Of a stretch of 64,000 nt of DNA, positions 15,801 to 27,573 are shown one piece after another. Made by a program: the position numbers and the translations under genes. The notes under the pieces are model-generated. The model made no database searches, was not told the DNA's origin, and saw only the letters and a list, made by a program, of their open reading frames with translations. Where the stretch lies: contig NC_092027.1 of NCBI RefSeq assembly GCF_042242105.1, positions 11,875,721-11,939,720 on the forward strand. The letters are read 5' to 3'. Origin of the DNA: Pempheris klunzingeri (Eukaryota > Chordata > Actinopteri > Acropomatiformes > Pempheridae). Position 1 is the first letter of the stretch. Each line of letters starts with the position of its first letter.

Positions 15801-17599
15801 CCAGTGGGAGCGTCCCTCATCATAGACACATGAAGAGGAGGAAGAACGTTTATAGTAAAAAGGAGGTTGATTCCAAAACAATTATTGCCAGTATTATTAT
15901 TATTATTAGAAAATGTTTCACTAACTAGATATTTTAAGACCTTGGCTGCTAAATATTGTTGATGATGTACACCCATACTGTATGTTATTGTAATTTTAGA
16001 TAACATTGTAAATACAAGGTTTATGTAACAGATATGATCATAATGTCTAATCCTCTCGTGAAGGGAGGCATGCGAAGTATGGCCACTGTGCCTCATTTTG
16101 CTCCAGGCTATTCAAACAAAGCAGTCCAATAAACCTCAAACATCTGAATTAAAACACAAACACAGTCTGAATTTAACAGGTTTAGCTTGTTTGACCAAAA
16201 CAGTTTTATGTCTCACAAACAAACACAAATATTCTGACAGAAATGGTGTGCTGAACAGAGATTTTTACTCTAAGGCAACTTTATTTATTTATTTCATTAG
16301 AAATAGACTTAACATTTTTCAATATACTTAAACCAACAAACTCTAATAAAATTCTTTTAAATGTCTTGTGACAAAGGGATTTGATTGCCTTTATTTCCTG
16401 TATGAATGATTTCAGAGGTTTGATCCACTAAAGGCGTTTGTTTTTCTCACCCTGAGGTTGGGCCATGATTGTTTAATCACCGGCAGATCTGTTACTCAAG
16501 TGTGGCCTATATATCAGCGCCTGTGTGCTACTCCTGTTGTTGATCTTGAAGAAAAAACACCACACTAATAAAAGAGAAATGCACAAAGTGTGTCACCATG
16601 AAAAATGTCACTTTTCATATATGATATGTTATAAGACAAGCCCTCAGTGTGTGAAATATAATGTTTCTATAGCTGCAAACAACAATCATTCATTACTGAT
16701 TCATCTGCTATTATTTTTTTATGAAACTCCTGCCTGAGTCTCCACAAACCAAAGAGATTTAAAAGAGAGAAAAGCATGAAAATCCTCTGATTGGACAAGC
16801 TGCAGCCAAGGAATGGTTCATAAGAAATCATTAATTTCACATGTATCCAGAAGTATCATAGCACAGTCGCACAAATGAAACCATGCATATGAATATTACA
16901 TGGCCCTGTCATGTGTCATTACTGGCTCGATGCAGACGTGCCAGCTTGTGTGTGAATTAATCAATATGTAATTGGTGTGTCACTGGGAATAAATGTGCTG
17001 CCAAAGGAAAACCAGTAATGACCCACAGCGCAAGACTGATGTGCAATGGTGTGACTGTGTTTATGTGTGTGTTTACATGCATGAGTGCATGTGTCTCCTA
17101 CTGTGTGTGTGTGTGTGTGTGTTTCTCCCAAATTAGCCATTGAATGAGTCCTGAGGCATTTTATCAGTCACACACACACACACACACACCTCAGACCAAC
17201 GGGCAGACCATTCACTTCCTGTTTACATCAACATCTCTGCCTCTGTCAACAACTCCTCATCAGCCGGAGGAAATGATTAGCAGACTTTCTATTGTCGTGG
17301 CCGTACGAGGTTTCACGAGGTATACGAGTTTCATGTCAGTCTTCACTGTCATGTTCTGATCCCGCTGTGGCACAAAGGCTGGCTAATTTCTAAAGAAACT
17401 GATGCCAGGACATTGAAGAAATGATATCATAAATCGTATTACAAAAGCTCCCCCGTGGTCACATCACAGTCCTGCACAGTCACCAGTTTTCTGGTGACAC
17501 ATCGAGTCAATGTGAAACCCTGCCAGAAGATTTCTGAATGTCCTCCTGCTCCGTCAGACCCACCAGGAGCAAATCCTGACCTTCTGGCTCTGCGTGACC

Positions 17600-17638
<39 letters not shown>

Positions 17639-20600
17639 TGTTTTGTCTTTACAGCACATCCTGGTAGTCCAGAGGCAGCTCTCTGTGCTGGAAGAGGAGC
17701 TGGAGGAGTTTCGTTTGGCTCTCAGACAGTACATGGAGTGTGCCTGCGCCCAGACTGGATGTCTACAGTAAGTTTATGTTCTCTTTGTTCATATTGTCTC
17801 AAAGATTTACTTTACCAAAGATTTACCAGTCCCCACAGAAAAGGAAATTTAACATTTGCTGATGCTACACTGAAAATACACTTTTGCTTTATATATATTC
17901 CTGAATATATTGCTTCCATTTGTTAAGAATATGAAACAAAACACATCTACGTCTTTATGCCTTCAACATAATGGACCCTTTAGTTTACTACATTGTGTCA
18001 TGGTGCACTCAGTAGCTCTTTTTTGCTGTTGATTTTGTTTTTAAAAAGACAATTTTTTAGGCAGGCAGGAAACAAAGAGAAAAAGACAGAGATGTTTTGT
18101 TACATATGCTGATTTCAAATCAAGGATGAACGTGTTCATATGCTATCAATAGCTTGCTTGCTCTGCCCTGACAGTTGTTTTGTGGATGTTTAATGAAATA
18201 AAAATATTGGTGATCAGTTGTCAAGAGTATGTGAGGAGGTATGTCCATTAACTACAAAGTTGTCTGTAATCTTTAAGGAACTGTAGACAAAATATAGCCA
18301 TGAGTGATGTTAATGTATCTGTAGCATATTGTAAAGGATAGTGGCCTTTTTACAGTGGAGGATCTCTAAATGTTTGATTTATATAATAACCCCACAGAGA
18401 AATCTTCATGAGATTATGAGCAAAGTTGAATTGATTGTGAAACTGTAAAATAGAAACACTGCCGTCAGTGAAATGGCCGTAAGAGTTCTCGTCTCTCCAG
18501 TGAAAACTGAAGACATCCTCTGGCTCTTTACCCTAGCGTTAGACCACAACACATCAGGCCAGTGGATGAAAGAACAATTACATTTTAAGATTTCAAACAT
18601 AAGCTTTGTCTCACTTGACGCTTTGCTGCAAACTTCAGCTCTGATAGTAACGTGTGCATGCTTTGTCCTGACCATTTCTCTAAGCACTCTGTCATGTTTG
18701 CTCATTTCCGAGTTCAAATGAGACTAAAGCCTCTGACAAAACACTATACAGCATAATCATGATGTGAGGGGGAGGCCACAGAATTATTTGACAGATTCAC
18801 ACCGCCTGCTCCCAGTCAGTGTGGGAAACAATTCAGCCAGAGAGGCTGTGCTGGGGGACATGATGTAGCACACTAATTAGTGATTGCATGACTTGTGCTC
18901 TCTCTCTTGTTTTGCATCTGACAGCATCGCTGTTCAGCGGCTGGCAAATGAATCACGCTTCATTCTCTATGAATTCTGGGAGCACAACAACGTGTGGAAG
19001 AAGTAAGTATTCGCCTGCACCGTATGTATTGCGACTAATGTACCGTAGCCTGTTTGAATAAACCCCAAATTATTCTCTGTGCTCAATTTGAACTTGCTGA
19101 GAGAAGGTCTGGTTCACGCTGGGCTTAGTGACAATGTACTCTGTGAAGCTTTAATGACGCTAATGTAATACATGAGTGTCACTACAACAGGAACCTCAAT
19201 GGGAGCAGAGCAACATCAGGCCTTAATTACTCATCCTGAAATGTGCTGCTGTGTCTTTCAGGATAAATGATCATATTCAGAGGGGAAGATAATAATATAT
19301 CAAAAAAATAAATAAAATGAGTTAGTCAATTTTCCTCTTGTGGTAAATTTAGTTTTTTGAAATTTTTTGGCATCTTTTAATCACTTGGCATGAAGAAAAG
19401 GGGATATTTATTACACTGACAGGCAGGTATATAAGACAGTGGCATTGGAAATATTTGTAGATCAGGCAGCATTTTCTGACTTGATGTTGGAGAAAGAACT
19501 TTAGAAGAAACAGACACTTCTGATATAACAATTATATATTTTTAGGCTGCTCTTTAGCTGTATAGTTTGTAGAGTTTTAATTTGTTGACTGATAACTGAT
19601 AATAAACCAGCAGAGCTGTTTAATGAATAAGATGTTTTACAAACAACTGAGGACATATTTATGCAGTTCATCCACAATCCGTTAGTGAATCTCTTTGTTT
19701 TGTCCAGTCACCTGCAGACCAACTACAGTAAGACCTTCCAGAGGGGGAATGTGGACTTCCTGGAAACTCCTGAGATCATAACCACCATGCTGGTTCCTGG
19801 TGAGGACATTCATTACAGCTCCTGGTCTGATTCTCCACTCACGTCACACACAAACCTATCACATCTAATGAGATAAAGATAGCTTTCAACAGACTGATCT
19901 TACACTTCTAGAGCGTAAACTCTTCACCTCAGATGGCCTTTTGTAGGTCTATCGTTAATCACAAAGACATACTGTGCAGACAAATTATCCTCAAACCCTC
20001 AGAATTTGATTTTAAATCCTAATCGGTGTGCCAAAGTTTCCAGAGATACCAAAAGGTCGTGCTGGGAGGTCTTTGATTTGAGTATTTCACCCCGTAAATG
20101 TGACAAATGTTCAATGAAATGCTGTATTAAGCAGATAAAGCTTGAAGGCTCATTTTCAAAAAGAACTGAAAAAACTGACCACAGTACCTCATACACCCCC
20201 ACTTCAAAAAATCCAAACTATCCCTTTAAGAAACATACTTCATTCATTTTAGTTGATATCTATGGTATCAAATTCAATAACGTTCAAGCTGTGTAATTTT
20301 AGTCTTGTAACAAGTGACATGGATCATGCATTCATTTTTTTAAGGTTTACTTTCTTTTCTTTTCTTTGTTTTTTTATCCAGTAAAACTGGATAAACAATG
20401 TGTCTAGTTTTAAAGCTAATTATTATGTAAAATCACATTTAACAGTCAGACAATCATCTCACTCTTCCAGATAAACTCAAATGTTTAAGACTTCACTCTC
20501 CTTTTCTTTAATAATAAGTCTGCTCTTGTCCACCTTTTGCCGTCTTTCCAGCATTTACTGCCTAAGCAATTGTCTTTCCCTTCATTACTGCAATACATTG

Positions 20601-20834
20601 ATCTTTATTCTACTATTCTGTCAAGCATCATTACCAGCCTACATAACCACTCAGAAGCAGAGCAGGGAGCAGTGCTAAATAAATTTGTCAAGAGCACAAA
20701 CCACACACAGCAAGCAGAGGAGAACATGTTCACTGTCTAATTGATTGGGGTCATTTTTCGGGGTCAGTAAATGCTTATTTTTTTCCTTCTCCATCTCCTC
20801 CGCAGCTTCATGGTGGGTCCTCAACAACAACTGA
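1864..20834 (+). CDS. necab1: N-terminal EF-hand calcium-binding protein 1 (3' part)
   Basis: Ten coding exons: 1864-1889, 2141-2238, 8467-8603, 12338-12459, 14273-14349, 15180-15227, 17655-17767, 18925-19002, 19708-19799, 20806-20834. After one base completing an upstream codon they give 272 residues and a TGA. The visible protein starts at the end of the EF-hand region ([20 protein letters not shown]). It continues through the NECAB homology region ([13 protein letters not shown]), a Ser/Arg-rich linker ([14 protein letters not shown]) and a coiled segment ([14 protein letters not shown]). It ends with the antibiotic-biosynthesis-monooxygenase-like domain, about the last 100 residues, finishing [13 protein letters not shown]. 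That ending and the VLAALEDLN stretch are what I recall of NECAB1, as opposed to NECAB2 or NECAB3. NECAB proteins are neuronal cytoplasmic calcium binders. The calcium-binding loops themselves lie upstream. All introns are GT-AG. The first exon is a 26-nt microexon. Confidence 0.93.
5280..5400 (-). repeat. Fragment of a percomorph non-autonomous element (family A)
   Basis: The segment contains the motif ACTTTATACTTCCACTCCAC, followed by CATTTCAGAGGG. Its reverse complement aligns by eye with the right half of the element at 40540-41559 (GAAATGTTGTGGAGTAGAAG). It therefore looks like the terminal half of the same family in the opposite orientation. Confidence 0.6.
5461..5760. repeat. Probable interspersed repeat (family B)
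   Basis: The stretch opens with GGTTTCCAACCTTTTTGGC and continues with GGGGTCCCTCTTAAC. This resembles a dispersed teleost repeat that I know from memory. Related openings occur at about 14870 (GTCCCAACCCTGGGAG) and 35630 (GATTCCCAACCTTAATGG). Boundaries are uncertain. Confidence 0.35.
6963..7000. repeat. (GT)n microsatellite
   Basis: A perfect GT dinucleotide run of 38 bases in a necab1 intron, followed directly by a short GCGT run. A shorter CA run lies 310 bases upstream at 6629-6652. Confidence 0.95.
8604..12337 (+). other. necab1 intron
   Basis: This 3.7-kb intron has only simple repeats that I can identify, including a (GT)n at 9783-9813. I see no coding exon, RNA gene or intact mobile element. 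Confidence 0.55.
14570..14700. repeat. GC-rich insertion-like segment in necab1 intron
   Basis: A block rich in G, C and CpG (GGCGGTCGCCTAGAGCGCCA, then GCCCCCCGTCCGTCCGC) sits abruptly between AT-rich flanks. The composition suggests a fragment of a mobile element, but I cannot name the family or find terminal repeats. Confidence 0.35.
14868..15010. repeat. Probable interspersed repeat (family B)
   Basis: This segment in the necab1 intron before the exon at 15180 reads as a diverged copy of the 'gtcccaacc' repeat also seen at 5461 and 35630. It carries AATAAATCTGAGGAGCCCTG. The assignment rests on recognition, not alignment. Confidence 0.35.
17605..17640. repeat. (TG)n microsatellite next to a necab1 acceptor
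   Basis: A TG run with one TATG interruption ends 14 bases before the exon that begins at 17655. Only TTTTGTCTTTACAG separates the repeat from the exon, so the repeat occupies the usual branch-point and polypyrimidine zone. Confidence 0.9.
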
Positions 20835-21220
20835 AAGTGGACCCTTCATAGGCCGTCACCGATGGGTGCAGAGAACAAACGGTCACCTGTCAACACACCA
20901 GGAAGTCCACAAACATTCACACACACTCACAAACACTGACACACACACAAACTCAATACAACTTGTGAAGTCATGGTGATTAGTATCGATTTTATGACCT
21001 CCATGTTCCTTCATAGTTAGGTGGTAGCTGAAACAGCCCACATGTGTGTTTTGTTTACACTCCTAGACGACGCTCTGACGTCCTAAAAGCAATGACCTCG
21101 TCAGACGGACGCCCATCTGATGATCTGACATCATCACTGTGTTTGACGTGACATCATCTGCAGCCCAGGGTAGATCACAAGAGCTGAAGCGTGCTGTGAA
21201 TGTGCACAGCGAACATGTGC

Positions 21221-21294
<74 letters not shown>

Positions 21295-21424
21295 GGGAGA
21301 GAAATAGAGGGAAGGACAGATATAATAGTATCAACTGTAGCAGCTCTGGGGAGCTCATTAAACCATCATTCAGTTGTTTCTGTATTCAATGCATCAAATT
21401 GAGATAAAAAATCTGTTGGTCATA
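20835..21424 (+). other. necab1 3' untranslated region
   Basis: The sequence between the TGA and the first AATAAA. It includes CA-rich stretches near 20900-20960 and a compound GT then GA microsatellite at 21221-21300. I see no further exon. Confidence 0.7.
21221..21300. repeat. Compound (GT)n(GA)n microsatellite
   Basis: About seven GT units run straight into a long GA tract with two GGGA interruptions near its 3' end. It lies in the predicted necab1 3' UTR. Confidence 0.95.
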
Positions 21425-21430
21425 AATAAA
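21425..21430 (+). other. necab1 poly(A) signal
   Basis: AATAAA about 590 bases after the necab1 stop, followed by T- and GT-rich sequence. It is the first canonical signal downstream of the stop. Confidence 0.6.
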
Positions 21431-22225
21431 GATGATATATTGTTGTGTATGCCATGTGTTTCTCCACCTTTTTATCTCTGGTTATTACTGTGTTTGTCAG
21501 TTTGTCTACCAGCAGGACATCTAGAGATCAAAAGTTACAGATCTCCTTAATAAAAGAGAAGGGCCAAGAGCCCCTGAGAGGGGCAATTGCTGAGAGTTTT
21601 GTGCTTATCCAAATATGAATTTATGCCCCCACGAGCATAAGTGTTGGATGGACTTGACTCCTGCTTCCACTAGTATGTTGATTTAACTTATAATTAAAGT
21701 GACAAGAATAATACATATCAATGCAATAAACAGCTCTTCTCTCTGTGTTTATTTGTCATCTGATATCTCCGGTATGAGACCAGAGCACAGACACATAAAG
21801 CCTTAAATACAGCTTACTTGAGTGTGCCTTTGTGACTGCCATGTAAACATGCATCAAACCTTAACAAACAGTACCACCTCGTGGATTTAGATCAGTGCTG
21901 CAGCTGTAATATTTATTCTGGTTTTCCAACTGGACCGGAAATATTTCCAATTATTATCATTCATATTATTATTGTATTGAAGATGTCTAATGAGGCAACA
22001 TAAGAAGAAACACCTGCACATGTAGATGTAAAACTGAATTTATTGATATGTGACTACTAGCTACTATTTTATCATGACAGAATGATGCTTTCACATATTT
22101 ATGACGTGCAAATTATTTTCAAAAAAGGTGTCTGCATTTTTTGGGATTTGGAGAAAATGTAAGTGTCTATTCTCTATGAAACTGATTGATTTGCATTGTA
22201 ACCACATGATCTTGAGATGCCAAAC

Positions 22226-22340
22226 CAGAGGTGGAAGAAAAATGTATATCTCTTACTTGAGTAAACATACTAATGCAACAATATAAAAAATACCCAACTA
22301 CTTAAACACTTAACCCTTCATTCAAAATTTAACATAAACT
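22226..22340 (+). repeat. Fragment of non-autonomous element (family A)
   Basis: It opens with CAGAGGTGGAAGAAA, then TCTTACTTGAGTAAACATAC. This is the left end of the element family also found at 40540 and 48146. Only the first hundred or so bases are recognisable. It lies between the convergent 3' ends of necab1 and pip4p2. Confidence 0.6.
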
Positions 22341-22563
22341 TACCTCATCAGGAAAAATGTCCCCTTTCGAGCAGCGAAGTACTTTGTATAAACAAGTATC
22401 TCAAAAGAACAGTCGGTACCCAGGAGAAAATGACTGGACCCTTAATGAGCAAAGGGCTCCACATAGTGTTTTATACCATGAATATCATTTTGTTTGTGTG
22501 TCTTTAAATGTCTGAAACGTCACAGCCAACAATCAAACAGAACAAAACAGGCGGTTTTTGCAT

Positions 22564-22569
22564 TTTATT
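22564..22569 (-). other. pip4p2 poly(A) signal (candidate)
   Basis: TTTATT on the plus strand reads AATAAA on the minus strand, about 1.3 kb downstream of the pip4p2 stop. The intervening 3' UTR contains an ATC-trinucleotide tract at 22684-22717. Other weaker signals could be used instead. Confidence 0.45.
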
Positions 22570-23891
22570 GATAAATTATCATTTTTAAAAAGACCCACAA
22601 GCCTTCATCTCCTTTCACCTCTCACAACGTTTCCAAGTACTGAATCTTTACTATGTACAAAGTTTTTTAATATTATTTTCCGCTTCATCATCATCGTCGT
22701 CATCATCATCATCATCACATTCAAAACAAGGTTAGAAGTTTGAGCTGTACCCACTGGTCAAGATCAAGAGACAGGATGCTGAGTTATAGCGATGCTAGCT
22801 AGCACAGTTCACTGGAGGTCAGAGAGCGGCGGTATAAGCAAAGGGAGGAGGAGGGTTTACATTCTAACTCACAGGCAGAGGGAGCAAAGACAGGAACATC
22901 GTACGCTTCAGCTACCTCTCTGAAACAGAGAAAACACCACCTCAGTGACCAAACATAAAGTCAACATGCAAGCATGAGTCATGGTTTCACTTTCCATCAG
23001 TGAGAAGGCAACAAAAGAGCAGTGAAAAAACACAGGGAGGTACGGCAGATACAAAATAACTCAAATAAAAAGGGTTATTGCTGTAGTGAGCTAAAAGCTG
23101 CATGGCACAAAAACTTAACACCTGGATAAAAACAAGCTCCTGTTGATCTGATGCTCTTCTTGACTAATACTGGGCAGCAAAGTTGGCACAAATGGGTATT
23201 TAAGGAGGATTTCTTTTAAAAATGTATCATTTCGACAGTTAAAATCATATAGCAATACTACGTCAGTGTACACAGGCAAGGTAAATGTTACAATACAGTA
23301 TGGATATGCAGCTTTCTGTAGCTGGAGTTAAACTAGCAGCAAAACAACACATACAATTGCATATAATCGTAGTGCAATGGGCAAACTGTTCTTAGGAGGT
23401 TGTCTCATTTTGGTCTGGTCAGTAACAAAAGTAATCAAGTGGGTGCCACGATCAGTCAGGCAGCTGAAAAACAAAAAAAAAGGCCCAGAAAGACCAAATC
23501 CAGCCAGTTTGCTAAACTATTATTTTTAAATCAGCACAGCTAATTTTGGCATTCATCAAGAAAAATCAGTTAAGTTCTTGATTCTGTATTTTGGCAAAAA
23601 TCTGGGCAGGAAATTGAGTCCTTATGGACTAGCAGGAGGACTGATTGACATACATTTGTTCAGCGAACCAAAACTCTGTGAAACATTTCAGACGCAAAGA
23701 CAAACAAGATAAATCTCAAACGTAGCCCTCTTCACACATACACAACACCTCCTCAACACACTCCTGTCCAGACAATCTGCAGACGTTCCACTCCGCTGAA
23801 CACGACTGGTTTGAGATCTGAACAAGATGAAAAAACTAAAAGTGGGGTTTGATCTTCCAGCCGTGCAGGGCCGTGCCATGCCAAACCCACT

Positions 23892-26800
23892 CTAGGCGAA
23901 GCTATTCTCTGGGTAGCTGACTTTGATAGCGCCCCAGTAGCAGGCTCGTATCAGACAGATGAGGCCCAGCAAGTAGGCGAATGCCCAGGATACGTAGGTG
24001 GCATTGTAACGACTGGCAAAGTCCCGAGTACCAACCTGTTCATACAGAGAAGAGGAAGAGAAGCTGGGTGAATAGTTAACGCAGAGAATGTAGATTTTCA
24101 TTTATGCATTTGTGAACTTTTATCTTGAGAGTGAACACTGTGGGCAGTACTCTGACTGATTAGATCACTAAAAAGATCATCAAAATATCAACCAGTGACC
24201 CACTTTATCGGAAAAGTTGGAGAAAAATGAAAGCAAACTGCAAGAAGTTCAGTAACCTTGAATTAAAATACTAAGAACTATAATCCCATGAAATCTTTAT
24301 GAAGTGATTATCACTGTAATGTGATTATACTAAGTCTGATGTAACTCTGACATACTGTAAAAAAAAAAAAAACTGAACAATATGTGGTTGTTTGTACAAA
24401 ATACCTTTACTAATAATGTTTGTATAATAATAATGTTTTTGTTCACTGAACAGTCCAGCGGTTTAATGGGTGTATTTGATGTAAGATTTATATCTATTTC
24501 TCTCTTTTTTTAAATCTATCTACACTGTAAAGCAACCCCCCCCCCCCCCCCCCCCCCCCCCCCAGGATGAACTGTAAACACTTTGATCCTCTAAAAATTT
24601 TGACCTGATGATGATGTTGAATAAAAGTCAGTGACTAAGATAGCGAGTATGGTATACATTACGTCTGCTAAACACCAGCATGTTACATTGTCGTTGTGAG
24701 ACGCGCTAGCATTAGGATCCAGCCCCACAGAGCTGAAGCTGTAGACACCGTCTCACCTTTTTTTCCATTTTCACTTCTGTTTGTTACTGACCTGTTCCAT
24801 ATTTCCTGCTAAATGTTTTCACTGCGAAGCACTTTTTTAGCTTTTGTTTTGAAAAGCTCTACATGTAAAAATCTTTACTTGATTTCTGAAAACATACAAA
24901 CAAGACAAGACACACACAGCACTTACTGTTAGACCCACTCCAATGAAAATGCAGATCATTCCTATGGTTATATAAGCACAACAGCGCCTCCTAGGAAGCG
25001 CACTGCCCACAGAGGATCTGCAGACAGAGATGGAGAAGGGAAGCAGAAACGGGGTCAGTGTGTAAAAACAGACTGTAGTTTTTACAGAATACATCTTTAG
25101 ATATGTTTATGTTTTGTCCTGCAGCCTGGTTCTCATTCTTCTGTGTGTGCATATTCATATGCTGACCATAAGAAAACTTAAAATTTAACTTGAATATCAG
25201 AAAACCGTGTATGAGTTAATAAAATCAAGCACAAAGGGAAATTTGCAAATTGCATGATGATGTGTCTCATACTTTCTTTGCTGTCCCACCTTTTTTCCCC
25301 AGTGATCTCACTCCACAGCACCTCAACAAAATCTCTCTCTTCCTCTTTTTAAGCCTCACATGAGAGCAGTGGAGCCCGGTCACATGTGCAGCGTCCGACA
25401 ATTTCAGACTCAGACAAACACACGCACAATTCAACTGCCCTTAAGCACCGGCATCAGTTTTTTTTTCCTCACTATTACTTCACTTTCCTCCCCCTCGCGG
25501 CTCTCACATGCCTCTCATGTGACGGGACTCAAGCATTCTTCAGGAATCGCTGGTATTCAGATTTCTTAGGGGAGCCCGATCACCTGATTTCTTACCTTCT
25601 CCCACTCCTTCTTAAAACTCCTCCTGCTTTCACATTACCTCTTTGTTCGACTCACTTTTTACATTTGTACCGTCTGACCATGTCCATCATTTGACCCGTG
25701 GCCATATATGGAGCACATCTTCATTTCAAATGATGTTTTTAAGAGATTTAAGCGGCCTGAGGTACACTGAGCATCACTTGTTAAACAAGAATTAATCAGG
25801 CAAACCCTGATTAATCAGATTGGATCTACAGACTGATTGGGAAAACAGCTTTACTGCAGTGCTTTGACTGTTGTAGTCAGGCAAAGGGAATTGGGGGGAT
25901 TTTCCTTTGAAAAAGTGCTGCTACACTAAAAGGTATCAGTTCCTTATAAGCTATAAGGTAACATCATCACACGACTCCATGTTACTTCAGCTGACTTCTG
26001 TTACAAGACTTCTGTTACTTGTTAAGAAAAATGAGATAAAGAGGAAATGATGGAAACAAAAACACAAAGACAGAAATGGAGAGTCAAAGATTATTACCAT
26101 TACAATTAGCTAAGAGACAGATTAAATTTAATTAAAATTAATGGTCTCCTAGAAGCTTATAGGCTTTATTTGTTGAGTGATTTAGGTGAGACAGAATACT
26201 ATCGTGTGTTTTCTTCCTCATTTATATGATTATCTAAAGGCTACACATTGAAGTAAAATGGCTGCCTCTCTTCTCTGCTGACTTCTCATGGTTGGATTAT
26301 TTATCATCATTATAAAAGACTTGAGTTTCCAGAGGGGAATCATTTTTGTCGCACATTTTAGTCCTGAAGCTTTGAGAGAGGAAATAAAGTTCCTTGTTTT
26401 CAATGTAATACTTTATATTGGAGTTATGTTATTTTCTGACAAATGTTGTTTCAATGCTGCAACGGTATATTTAGTGACTTGTAAATTCACGTGGGCCGGG
26501 AAGTTGTACACTACTACGGCTGGTAGATGTAAACATGCACAAAAGACGCACAGAGAAAAAGGCATGAGTAGAGATATGAATGGAGATACTGTCGTAAAAT
26601 GAATAGAGCAAACTGAGGCACAAATACAGGTTAAGAAGAAATCCTGCCCCATCAGCATGACAGAAAGTATTGAGGCAAGACTAATTCCTGTCACACATCT
26701 AGATTAGCTTCCATAACCTCCCCTACACTCTCTTTCCAAGAACGGGAAAGTCTGACTACAATGAATTCCTCCACGGGGTAAGCACTTGAAAAGTTCTCCA

Positions 26801-27542
26801 GCAACAAAAGCAAAACAGCTGAAAGTCAAAAGCATTTACATCTTGGATAGGCTCTATTGAACAAAACAAAACCTACTGCACATGGCTGAGAGTTGATGCC
26901 AAAGCTGAAGTGTAACATTAGTGTTTTAAAACATTCTGCTTCATGGTAAATTAACCTTCCAGTAAGAGTAAGATTAAGATAATGTCTTTGAAGCTGGACA
27001 GGTCTTCAACACTCACCCAGCCTCAGCTCCACACTTCTGCATGCTTACCATGTCTGAAAATATCTAATTCATTTTAGCAGCCACTGGCTTCCATTTATCC
27101 CTCTACAATACGAAAATGAAGTTGCAGATCTTTGAAACTCAAACTTTGCAGTCTGCAGAATGATTTTCATACAGAAACTAAATGAAAACAAATGGTTGCT
27201 TGCAACAGTTATAAAACAAAAACATTCAAAACTAAAACACAGTCATGTGTTGGAGCTAAAACTTGAAAATACTCTGGTATGGTGGTTCAAATTTCATTAC
27301 AAGTTCACATTTTCTTTCTTATGCGATGGCATTGTTTGAGTCAATCTTCCAAATGGCATCACTCTAAAAGACTACAAATAAACTGCAGATAAAATAAAAT
27401 TCACATTTCACAGCAGTCAAGGATTTGATGGACTCACATTTTTTTGCAGTGAGGACACTTGGCTAGCGTGTTAAACCGAAGCTCCATCCACTGTGAGGAA
27501 ACACAAGAGGAAGCACTGTTAAGTTACACATCAGAGGAGCAT

Positions 27543-27573
<31 letters not shown>

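Noticed and set aside
15731-16096. 121-codon minus-strand frame
   Set aside because: It is AT-rich with an Asn run from an ATT repeat; it lies in a necab1 intron with no similarity.
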